Made by a program: the position numbers and the translations under genes. A DNA stretch of 11,628 nucleotides from CAZUZD01 sp964624465 (GTDB lineage Bacteria > Planctomycetota > Planctomycetia > Isosphaerales > Isosphaeraceae): positions 1 to 11,628 of the forward strand of contig CAZUZD010000199.1 in NCBI GenBank assembly GCA_964624465.1, in the 5' to 3' direction. Below are positions 1 through 5,999 of the stretch, in pieces (within the stretch, counting starts at the first letter, position 1; each line of letters starts with the position of its first letter). The notes beneath the pieces are model-generated. The model searched no databases, was not told the origin of the DNA, and saw only the letters and a program-made list of their open reading frames with translations.

Positions 1-1187
1 GGGCGCGGGCGGCCCGCGCGGCGGCCGACGGCGCCGACCCGCAGGTCGCCCTCGACCTGGCCCGGCGCTGGGTGGCCGCGGAGCCGGAGAATGCCGAGGC
101 CCACGCGCTCGAGGGCCGCGCCCTGTACCGGCTCGACCAGCCTGACGCGGCCATGCGGGCGTTCGACCAGGCGCGCAAGCGGGGCTGGCCCGACGCCGAC
201 ATGGAGCGGTACATCGGCATCATCCTGGCCCGTGGCGGTGACGTGACGACCGCCGAGCCCATGCTCATCCGCGCCCGCAGCCGCGAGCCCGAGCCCCGCG
301 CCGACCTGGCCGAGGGGCTGGCCAAGATGTACCTGGAGACGTACCGGCTCGGGCCGGCCATCGACGTGCTCACCTACTGGGCGAAGATCGCCCCCGAGGA
401 CCCCCGCCCGCACCTCTGGCGTGCCGAGGTCGACGCGCGGCTCGACGCCGGCCCGGGCGCCCTGACCCGCGACTACCGCGAGGCCCTGAAGCGCGATCCG
501 ACCCTCGACCAGGCCCGCATCGGGCTGGCCCACGCGCTGCGGGCCGAGGCGAAGTACGACGAGGCGGCCCCCGAGTACGAGGCGTACCTCCAGGCCAACC
601 CCGCCTCGGTCGAAGCCCTCACCGGCGCCGGCCTGAACGCCCTGAGCCTGGGTCGCGAGGACCGCGCCATCGACTACTTCGACCGCGCCCTCAAGGCCGA
701 CCCCGACGACGTCGCCGCGCTCGACGGCCGCGCCGCCATCGCCCTGAGGCGCCGCAAGTTCGACGAGGCCCTGCCGCTGCTGCGGCGGGCCGTGGCCCTG
801 AACGCATTCAACGCCGACCTGCGGTACAAGCTCGCCAACGCCCTGGAGCGCACCGGACACCCCGACGAGGCGGCCGCCGAGCGCAGTCGCCACGCCCAGC
901 TCCTGAGCGAGACCAAGGAGATGGAGGACCTGCGCCGCGACCTGATGCGGATGCCGCGCGACCCCGAGCTGCAATCGAAGGCCGCCCGCTGGCTGCTCGA
1001 CCACGACCAGGAGAAGGAGGGCCTGATCTGGGCCAAGCGCGCCCTCGAATACCCCGGCGGCCACCCGCCCACCGCCCGGATCCTGGCCGACTACTACACC
1101 CGCAAGGGCAACCCCGCGCAGGCCAACTACTACCGCCTCCAGGCCGGCAACGCCCCACCCCCGCCCGCCGCCGCGACGGCGAAGTGA
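1..1187 (+). CDS. TPR-repeat protein, 5' end outside the window
   Basis: The reading frame is open from base 3 to the TGA at 1185-1187, giving 394 visible residues. A GTG at 72 could act as a start, but the in-frame sequence upstream (about 23 residues) is equally helical and TPR-like, so the gene very probably begins before the window. The protein is built of repeated 34-residue helix-turn-helix units. The clearest units include EALTGAGLNALSLGREDRAI and the following AALDGRAAIALRRRKFDEAL, with the alternating small/large residues and the DP turns typical of TPRs. Near the C-terminus lie a charged helix (KEMEDLRRDLMR), a further TPR-like helical pair ending in YYTRKGNPAQANYYRLQ, and an Ala/Pro tail. 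TPR proteins are protein-protein scaffolds; no catalytic domain is visible and the partner cannot be inferred. It is the only + strand gene and converges with the methyltransferase gene at 1216. Confidence 0.85.
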   Translation, partial: ARAARAAADGADPQVALDLARRWVAAEPENAEAHALEGRALYRLDQPDAAMRAFDQARKRGWPDADMERYIGIILARGGDVTTAEPMLIRARSREPEPRADLAEGLAKMYLETYRLGPAIDVLTYWAKIAPEDPRPHLWRAEVDARLDAGPGALTRDYREALKRDPTLDQARIGLAHALRAEAKYDEAAPEYEAYLQANPASVEALTGAGLNALSLGREDRAIDYFDRALKADPDDVAALDGRAAIALRRRKFDEALPLLRRAVALNAFNADLRYKLANALERTGHPDEAAAERSRHAQLLSETKEMEDLRRDLMRMPRDPELQSKAARWLLDHDQEKEGLIWAKRALEYPGGHPPTARILADYYTRKGNPAQANYYRLQAGNAPPPPAAATAK

Positions 1188-1215
1188 CCGGGACCCGACC
1201 GCGAGCCGCCGGGGC

Positions 1216-2088
1216 TCAGTGCGGGTGCCACTGGCTCCCGCGTCGCAGCGAGGCAAGTTCCGCGATCGGCTCCGGCGAGCGCTCGATCACGACGACGTAG
1301 GGGTACAGGTGGATCGAGCCGATCCGGCTCTGGAACCCGGTCGTGCGGCAGCCGAGGCCGCTCTCGGTCCGGTGCAGCTTCGCCAGCCGCGGGACGTTGA
1401 GCTGGTCGGCCAGGCCGGCCACGTACGCGGCGAAGGCGTTGCCGCCGCCCAGAATGTCCTCGCAGAGGTACACGCCCCCCGGCTTGAGGTGCAGCAGCAG
1501 CTCCTCCAGGGTCACGCGCTGCTGCTCGGGCGTGTGCCCGCCGTCGTCGATGAGGATGTCCACCGGCGGCGTCGTCGCCCGGAATCGCTCCCAGAACCGG
1601 CGGTCGGCCTGGTCGCCCACGGCGATCTCGACGCCTGGCGGCGCGTAGGCGCGGCAGCTCTCCAGCAGGTCGACGCCGGTGACCCGACAGTCCGCGCCGA
1701 AGTACTGCTGCCACATCTCCAGGCTGCCGCCGCTGTAGACCCCGATCTCGACGACGTGCGGCTGCTGACCCACGAACCGCGCGAAGTGTCGGTGGTAGAT
1801 CTCGAAGTAGTGCAGCCACTTGTAGAGGCCACGGCCCTCGCGGTGCTGCTCGAAGTACGCGCGGAGCGGGTTGCTCAGGTCCCCCGGCGGGCCAGCGAGC
1901 GCCGCGGGCGGGGCCCCCGGAGCACTCGCCGCGAAGCGCCGGGCCGCGACCCGCTCCGGCACGTCGCGGAGCGCCCGGTAGGCCTCGAACGGATGGCACA
2001 GCACGGAGCTCAGGGCCCGAACATCCTGGCGAATCCACGCGGCCGCGTCCTGGGCGAATCTACGGGTGCTGGCGGCCAGGCGGGCCAT
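1216..2088 (-). CDS. Class I SAM-dependent methyltransferase, MycE/Methyltransf_24-like
   Basis: A 290-residue protein with a Rossmann-fold methyltransferase core. Motif I, VVEIGVYSGGSL (residues 112-123), binds SAM. It is followed by VTGVDL (136-141), then DILIDDGGH (177-185) and LKPGGVYLCED (201-211). The GVYSGGSLEMW plus IDDGGH combination resembles macrolide-sugar O-methyltransferases such as MycE and related glycan or small-molecule methyltransferases, where acidic and His residues near the DDG(G/S)H motif bind metal. That substrate class is family knowledge, not shown here. About 110 residues precede the core, including a helical, Arg/Ala-rich segment. The ATG at 2088 is chosen because a GGAG lies 7 nt upstream and methyltransferase similarity lies entirely inside; the frame stays open far upstream, but that part is antisense-like Arg/Ala/Gly sequence overlapping the neighbouring genes. 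It is probably co-transcribed with the methyltransferase ending at 2190. Substrate unknown. Confidence 0.88.
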   Translation of the reverse strand: MARLAASTRRFAQDAAAWIRQDVRALSSVLCHPFEAYRALRDVPERVAARRFAASAPGAPPAALAGPPGDLSNPLRAYFEQHREGRGLYKWLHYFEIYHRHFARFVGQQPHVVEIGVYSGGSLEMWQQYFGADCRVTGVDLLESCRAYAPPGVEIAVGDQADRRFWERFRATTPPVDILIDDGGHTPEQQRVTLEELLLHLKPGGVYLCEDILGGGNAFAAYVAGLADQLNVPRLAKLHRTESGLGCRTTGFQSRIGSIHLYPYVVVIERSPEPIAELASLRRGSQWHPH

Positions 2089-2095
2089 GCGCTCG

Positions 2096-2099
2096 CTCC
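2096..2099 (-). promoter_or_regulatory. Ribosome binding site of the MycE-like methyltransferase
   Basis: On the - strand this reads GGAG, 7 nt before the ATG at 2088. It decides the start of a gene whose reading frame would otherwise run more than 1.4 kb further upstream. Confidence 0.5.
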
Positions 2100-2113
2100 G
2101 AGGTTGAGGAACC

Positions 2114-2130
2114 CGGTCGACTTTCGACCG
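2114..2130 (-). repeat. Perfect 7-bp hairpin between the two methyltransferase genes
   Basis: CGGTCGA and TCGACCG form a perfect 7-bp stem around a 3-nt loop. It lies 25 nt upstream of the downstream methyltransferase start, inside the 101-bp gap of the putative two-gene operon. There is no T-run on either side, so it is not a convincing intrinsic terminator. It could modulate mRNA processing or translation, which is inference. Confidence 0.45.
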
Positions 2131-2189
2131 AGGGGGGCGGGCGGCGGCCGCGAACCGGGCCGGCTGCCGGCGCCCGCCCGCGCCGCCGA

Positions 2190-2882
2190 TCAGCCCGGGC
2201 GGCGGGACCGGGCGGGACGCAGCGAGCGGACCAGGCGGCGCCAGGCGGACCGGGGCTCCCGCTCGACCGAACCGGCGCCGGCCTCGCGCGGGTTCCGCAG
2301 CGGGCCCGTGCCGATGCGGCCGTTGGTGAAGTCCGTCTTGGTCTCGAGGATCCGGCGCGGGTGGCGATCGGCGAGCCGGCCGTCGCGCTGGAAGACCGCC
2401 ACGCAGTCGGACCAGTCGCCGCCGACCTGCGTGTACGATTCCAGCACCGCCGGATGATATCCGTTCCGCTCGCCCCAGGTGGCCAGCGCCCGGGCACTGT
2501 CGGGATAGAACCGCCAGCAGTCGACCGGGTAGCGGTGGTAGGGCCCGCGCGAGGGGGCGTTCAGGTAGAACAGCCCGTGTGGCCGCAGCACCCGCAGGAT
2601 CTCCAGGAACACCAGCCAGAACAGCTCGGAGTGCTCGAAGCACGAGCTGCTGACCAGCACGTCGACCGTCGCGTCGGGGAACGGCAGCTTGTACGGATCG
2701 TCGAGCACCACGTCCACGTTGCGGCCCGCGACGAAGTCGACCCCGACGTACTCGAACCGACCCGGGCACGCCTCGCGGAGCGAACCGTTGACGTCCTGCG
2801 CACCCAGGTCGACGACCCGCACCGCCTGCCCCTCGGGGAACCCCGGCGCATAGGTCGCGAAGAAGTCCCTGGCATTGCTCAT
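2190..2882 (-). CDS. Class I SAM-dependent methyltransferase, Methyltransf_11-like
   Basis: 230 residues from the chosen ATG. Motif I is VVDLGAQDVNGSLR (residues 23-36), followed by YVGVDF (45-50), the motif II/post-II region LPFPDATVDVLVSSS (66-80) with CFEH (81-84), and motif III LRVLRPHGLFYLNAP (96-110). This order and the FEH tripeptide are typical of Methyltransf_11-type small-molecule methyltransferases. The SRGPYHRYPVDCWRFYPDS stretch (111-129) resembles proteins found in sugar or glycan modification loci, but the substrate is not readable. The Arg-rich C-terminal tail (about 205-230) looks disordered. Start choice is uncertain: ATG 2882, ATG 2897 (five residues longer) and GTG 2999 are all in frame, and none has a clear Shine-Dalgarno. 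Family similarity begins just after the 2882 ATG. It is likely the first gene of a pair with the methyltransferase starting at 2088, 101 bp downstream. Confidence 0.87.
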   Translation of the reverse strand: MSNARDFFATYAPGFPEGQAVRVVDLGAQDVNGSLREACPGRFEYVGVDFVAGRNVDVVLDDPYKLPFPDATVDVLVSSSCFEHSELFWLVFLEILRVLRPHGLFYLNAPSRGPYHRYPVDCWRFYPDSARALATWGERNGYHPAVLESYTQVGGDWSDCVAVFQRDGRLADRHPRRILETKTDFTNGRIGTGPLRNPREAGAGSVEREPRSAWRRLVRSLRPARSRRPG

Positions 2883-3023
2883 GGCGGTGGCGTGCATTGG
2901 GGGCGGTGCTCGAATCCTGCGGGACGGACGCCCGGCTCCTCGGCCTCCCGGTCCGGCCAGCGCCGACCGGGTCGTGGTCGGATCGGAAAACCCGGCCACG
3001 GTGGCGGGCGGGCGGTGCGTTGG

Positions 3024-3030
3024 ATTCTAG
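3024..3030 (-). promoter_or_regulatory. Possible -10 element (CTAGAAT) for the methyltransferase pair
   Basis: On the - strand this reads CTAGAAT, containing TAGAAT, a 5/6 match to the sigma-70 -10 box in otherwise very GC-rich DNA. It lies in the 171-bp gap upstream of the methyltransferase and would give a leader of about 115-130 nt. No good -35 box is seen at 16-18 nt. The same heptamer occurs upstream of the kinase gene (7658-7666). Confidence 0.3.
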
Positions 3031-3068
3031 CGTCCACACACCACGATGGGACCCCTCTGCCCCCGGGC

Positions 3069-4973
3069 TCAGGGCCCTGCGGGCATGGCCACGTAGGGCG
3101 CGGTGCTGCCGTCGCCGCGTTCGACGGTGCGCGTCCGGCCGGCGCGGGTCTCCTCGATCAGCCGGCGGAACGGATCGCCGTTGAAGCAGACCTCGGCGAA
3201 GAAGGCGTACGCGGTGGCGTCGCGGGTGACGAACATCGGCGCCAGGCCGCCGGCGGTGGTCGTGTAGCTGAACCCGCCCAGCACCTCGGTCTGGCCGCCC
3301 GCCAGGGTCTCGACCAGCGTGCCGCCGCGCTCGGTCTTGTAGCCCAGGATCCAGGCGCTGCCGCCGTCGTTGCTCAGGTGCGTGCCCTCGTTCTCGACGT
3401 TGAGCTGCCGGGCCCAGAGCCGCTGGCGGCGGAGCGTGAGGTGATGCGTGACGAAGTCCTCGGCGAACAGCGTCGAGCCCTCGGCGCGCGGGGTGCTGGT
3501 CAGATCGCAATCGGAGACGCTCCGCAGCACCAGGGTGCGGCGAGAGTTGAGCTCCAGGCCGCCGTGGATCGCGGCGAAATGCTCGATCTGCACCGCCTCC
3601 GAGGTGCCGTCGTCCAGGCGGAAGTCGGGCGTCACCTGCTTATGGTAGTCGATCTGCCCCCCGATGCCGACCAGCCGTCGCACGTTCCCCCTCAGGATCA
3701 CCGTGGACTTCAGGGTGTAATGGCCGGGGAAGAAGACCGTCGTCGCGCCCGAGTCGATCGCGCGCTGGACGGCCGCCGACGAGTCGGCGACGCCGGTGGG
3801 ATCGGCGCCGAATGCGTCGACGCTGGCCCAGGTCGCGGGGTCGTCCTCGGGGATCGCCGGCGGATCCTCGACGGGCAGCCGGGACGGGATCGCGGCGCCC
3901 GGGAATGCGCGGGTGGCGGGGTGCGAGCTGTACTCGGCGACCTCCGGTCCGAGGCTGCCGGGTTTGTCGGGTCCCTTGAGGCGCAGGGCCGCACCGACGT
4001 CGGGCGAGGCGACGTCGGCGATCGCTCGGCGGTACCCCGAGGTCCGGACGGCGCGCACCAGCAGCCGGCCGCCGTTGGAGTTGATGATCGCGGGCACCGA
4101 AACCGCCCCCGGCTCGCCATTCAGCTCCGAGTCGACCAGCGCCAGCGTGCCGTAGGTCCTGAGGGCCGGCACGCGGTTGCGGCTGGTCAGCCGCCGGATG
4201 CTGACGGGCTGGCCCTGGTTCTCGAAGCCGACGTCGCGCTGGCCGGTCAGCACCAGCCCCTCGAACGTCTGGCTATTCACCGCGCCGGCCGTGCGGACGC
4301 CGGTGCTGAAGCCGAGCACCTCGCAGCCGCTGACCAGCAGCGGGCCATTCAGGTCGCGGTGGCCCAGGTCCAGGCCGGTGTGACCGCTGTCCCCCCGGGC
4401 GATGAAGCGGCAGTGGCGCACGGCCCCGGAGTTGTTGCTGTAAAACTCCAGGGCGTTCGCGCCCGGATTGCCGGCGCCTACGTCGAAGCTCAGCCCCTCG
4501 ACGTAATTGTGGAACCAGTCGGCCGAGCCGAAACCGCCGGTCCAGAGGATCGCCTGCGGCCGGGAGGAATCGGTGAACGTGCCGTCCTTCAGGCGAAGGG
4601 TCGTGTCCTGCGCCGAGTGCCCCCGGAGGATCGTCATGCCCCAGTTCTCGTGGCCCTCCCACCGCTTGGGGTAGGTGAGCGTGCGATTCACGAGGTAGGT
4701 GCCCGGTGGGAGGTAGATCACCCGGTGCCGGCCCACGTTCTCGTGGATCGCCCGCTGCAGGGCCTCGGTGTCGTCGGTGACGCCGTCGCCCCGGGCGCTG
4801 TACGGTGGCTGGGTGACGTTGATCACCGCCGCGCAGGCCGGATACGGATCGCCCGCGCTCGCCCGGTTCGCCGCCAGGCCCGCCAGCAGCGCCGCCGCCA
4901 TCAGGAGCCTCCGCACGCCGGTCCGGTCGGGCGATCGAGAGTCTGGACGGTCGATACCGGGCCGGTCGCTCAT
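3069..4973 (-). CDS. Secreted tandem right-handed beta-helix protein (Pectate_lyase_3/GH55-like)
   Basis: 634 residues. An Arg-rich N-region and the hydrophobic stretch LLMAAALLAGLAA form a signal peptide, with probable cleavage after ASA at residue 40. Two modules each begin with the hallmark of Pectate_lyase_3/GH55-like helices: YSARGDGVTDDTEALQRAI (58-76) followed by VIYLPPGTYLV (85-95), and AFGADPTGVADSSAAVQRAI (387-406) followed by VFFPGHYTL (413-421). Short strand-turn repeats follow each, and a linker rich in Pro and acidic residues (about 355-385) joins them. Tandem helices of this size occur in GH55 beta-1,3-glucanases and in phage or bacterial polysaccharide depolymerases, so an exported glycan-active enzyme or binding protein is likely; I cannot name catalytic residues. 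The ATG at 4973 is supported by GAGGAG 8 nt upstream. The gene is preceded by a REPIN-like element and followed by the methyltransferase pair after 171 bp. Confidence 0.85.
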   Translation of the reverse strand: MSDRPGIDRPDSRSPDRTGVRRLLMAAALLAGLAANRASAGDPYPACAAVINVTQPPYSARGDGVTDDTEALQRAIHENVGRHRVIYLPPGTYLVNRTLTYPKRWEGHENWGMTILRGHSAQDTTLRLKDGTFTDSSRPQAILWTGGFGSADWFHNYVEGLSFDVGAGNPGANALEFYSNNSGAVRHCRFIARGDSGHTGLDLGHRDLNGPLLVSGCEVLGFSTGVRTAGAVNSQTFEGLVLTGQRDVGFENQGQPVSIRRLTSRNRVPALRTYGTLALVDSELNGEPGAVSVPAIINSNGGRLLVRAVRTSGYRRAIADVASPDVGAALRLKGPDKPGSLGPEVAEYSSHPATRAFPGAAIPSRLPVEDPPAIPEDDPATWASVDAFGADPTGVADSSAAVQRAIDSGATTVFFPGHYTLKSTVILRGNVRRLVGIGGQIDYHKQVTPDFRLDDGTSEAVQIEHFAAIHGGLELNSRRTLVLRSVSDCDLTSTPRAEGSTLFAEDFVTHHLTLRRQRLWARQLNVENEGTHLSNDGGSAWILGYKTERGGTLVETLAGGQTEVLGGFSYTTTAGGLAPMFVTRDATAYAFFAEVCFNGDPFRRLIEETRAGRTRTVERGDGSTAPYVAMPAGP

Positions 4974-4981
4974 GGCAGGGG

Positions 4982-4987
4982 CTCCTC
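4982..4987 (-). promoter_or_regulatory. Ribosome binding site of the beta-helix protein
   Basis: On the - strand this reads GAGGAG, 8 nt before the ATG at 4973. It favours this start over the internal Met at residue 25, which lies inside the signal peptide. Confidence 0.6.
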
Positions 4988-5028
4988 AAGGTCGGGCCGT
5001 CGTGATGTCCACCGGTACCCGATTCGGG

Positions 5029-5052
5029 CCCGGTGCGGACCGCGCACCCGGG
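5029..5052 (-). repeat. Strong GC-rich hairpin in the beta-helix gene leader
   Basis: CCCGGTGCG pairs with CGCACC-GGG (one bulged C) around a 5-nt loop. A TTTT run lies just beyond on the + strand (5057-5060), so it would look like a terminator for + strand transcription, but no + strand gene precedes it. On the - strand it would sit in the 5' leader of the beta-helix gene, about 55 nt from the start codon. A nested CCCGA/TCGGG stem (5018-5028) could compete with it. Confidence 0.4.
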
Positions 5053-5065
5053 CACCTTTTCGATC

Positions 5066-5193
5066 TGTAGGGCGGATCAGCGGAGCGTCATCCGCCGGGA
5101 CGGTTCGGATGCCAGACACCTGATCGGCGAGAGGTTCGAATCGAGGGCATCCGTTCGGGCGCGGCGGATGACGCTCCGCTGATCCGCCCTACA
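5066..5193. repeat. REPIN-like element, copy 1 (two inverted REP-like hairpins)
   Basis: Arms 5066-5096 and 5163-5193 are perfect 31-bp inverted repeats around a 66-nt centre. Each arm, read from the outside in, is TGTAG followed by a hairpin whose stem is GGCGGAT/ATCCGCC. The GTAG tetranucleotide next to an imperfect palindrome is the signature of REP sequences that RAYT (TnpA_REP) transposases act on, and two REPs in inverted orientation make a REPIN or BIME. A homologous second copy is at 9074-9201, with a centre of nearly the same length (67 nt) and recognisable similarity. The element is intergenic between two - strand genes. No RAYT gene is in the window. As one RNA the two arms could fold into a single long stem. 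Confidence 0.8.
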
Positions 5194-5280
5194 AAGACCC
5201 CGCGTCCGGGTGCCGGATCCTCCAGCCTCGGACGGAGCGACCGGGTGGATGGAATCCGGCTCTGGGTCTTGCAGCAGGCC

Positions 5281-5988
5281 TCAGGCCAGTCCCTGGCAGC
5301 GGCGGACGAGGCGGTCGAGGGGGCCGAAGTCGAGCAGGGTGCCGTCGAGGCCGGCGACGCAGCGGATCTGCGCCGGGGCCGGCAGGCCGTCGGGGGTCCA
5401 GCCGTCGGTGACGGTGCGGCCGGCGGCGTTGGGGGAGAAGGCGGGCAGGGCCACGGCCCGCTCGCTCACGAGGAAGCACGGCGCGGTCAGGCCGTCGGCC
5501 TTGAGGACCGGGTGGAAGTGACCGAACAGGATGCGATCGCCGTCGATCGGCCGGTGGCCGTGGCCGATCGTCCAGCCGGCGACCTCGCGGGTCGCGGGGG
5601 GCGCCGGCCGTCGCGGCGGGTCGTGGTTGCCAGGCACGAGGTCGAGCGTGACGCCGCGGTCGCCGAGCCAGCGGGTCAGGCCGGCCAGGTCGCGGGCCGT
5701 GCGCAGGCAGGGGGAACTGGACTCGGTCAGGTCGCCGGCAACGATCAGCCGGTCGAAGCCGATCCGCGCCCGCAGCCGCTCGAGCTTCGCGAGGGTCTCG
5801 GCCAGCGAGTGCGGCGGCACCATGTCGCCGCCGGCGGCGCGGGCCCACTCGTAGCCCAGGTGCACGTCGGCCACCACCGCGATGCCCTGCGACGGCAGCA
5901 CGGCGGCCCCCTCGGGGGCCAGCCGCCAGCCGTCGGGCTCGGCCGGCAGGGCGAGGATCAGGCCGTCGGGTGCGCCGGTTGCGTCCAT
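5281..5988 (-). CDS. PdeM-like calcineurin-type metallophosphoesterase
   Basis: 235 residues with the full metallophosphoesterase motif set: DVHLGYE (41-47), GDLTES (85-90), GNHDP (120-124), a Gly-His-rich GHGHRP (142-147) and GHFHP (156-160). These Asp, Asn and His residues would hold a two-metal centre. Further features match the PdeM-type (ligase-associated DNA damage response endonuclease) subfamily: MVPPHSLAETLAKLERL after the first motif, CFLVSERAVALPAFSP (171-186), and overall length. That family cleaves phosphodiesters or nucleic acid ends; its usual neighbours (Lhr-type helicase, ATP-dependent DNA ligase, exonuclease) are absent here, so DNA repair is not supported by context. The ATG at 5988 lies 11 nt after the kinase stop, so the two are almost certainly co-transcribed. 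The frame stays open upstream, but that part is antisense-like Arg-rich sequence inside the kinase gene. No signal peptide, so cytoplasmic. Confidence 0.85.
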   Translation of the reverse strand: MDATGAPDGLILALPAEPDGWRLAPEGAAVLPSQGIAVVADVHLGYEWARAAGGDMVPPHSLAETLAKLERLRARIGFDRLIVAGDLTESSSPCLRTARDLAGLTRWLGDRGVTLDLVPGNHDPPRRPAPPATREVAGWTIGHGHRPIDGDRILFGHFHPVLKADGLTAPCFLVSERAVALPAFSPNAAGRTVTDGWTPDGLPAPAQIRCVAGLDGTLLDFGPLDRLVRRCQGLA

Positions 5989-5999
5989 GACCGCCCATG

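Larger units (their letters stand above)
4974..5280. other. Gene-free gap: RBS, hairpin and REPIN-like element
   Basis: A 307-bp gap between the metallophosphoesterase stop and the beta-helix protein start. It holds the RBS at 4982-4987, a strong imperfect hairpin at 5029-5052 and the inverted-repeat element at 5066-5193. In the remaining 87 bases (5194-5280) I see no gene, no clear terminator and no recognisable promoter. Confidence 0.7.

Noticed and set aside
3070..3079. 10-bp palindrome CAGGGCCCTG at the end of the beta-helix gene as an operator or terminator
   Set aside because: It lies in coding sequence overlapping the stop codon, has no loop or T-run, and is not repeated elsewhere in the window.
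2089..3510. In-frame N-terminal extension of the MycE-like methyltransferase to 764 residues
   Set aside because: The added part is Arg/Pro/Ala-rich, overlaps two other genes in a different frame, and an RBS-supported ATG exists at 2088.
2361..5123. 920-residue open frame on the + strand opposite the beta-helix and methyltransferase genes
   Set aside because: Arg/Ala/Gly/Val-rich translation without domain motifs, spanning two genes and an intergenic gap. Both antisense genes have clear family motifs, so this is the GC-driven open frame expected on the reverse strand.
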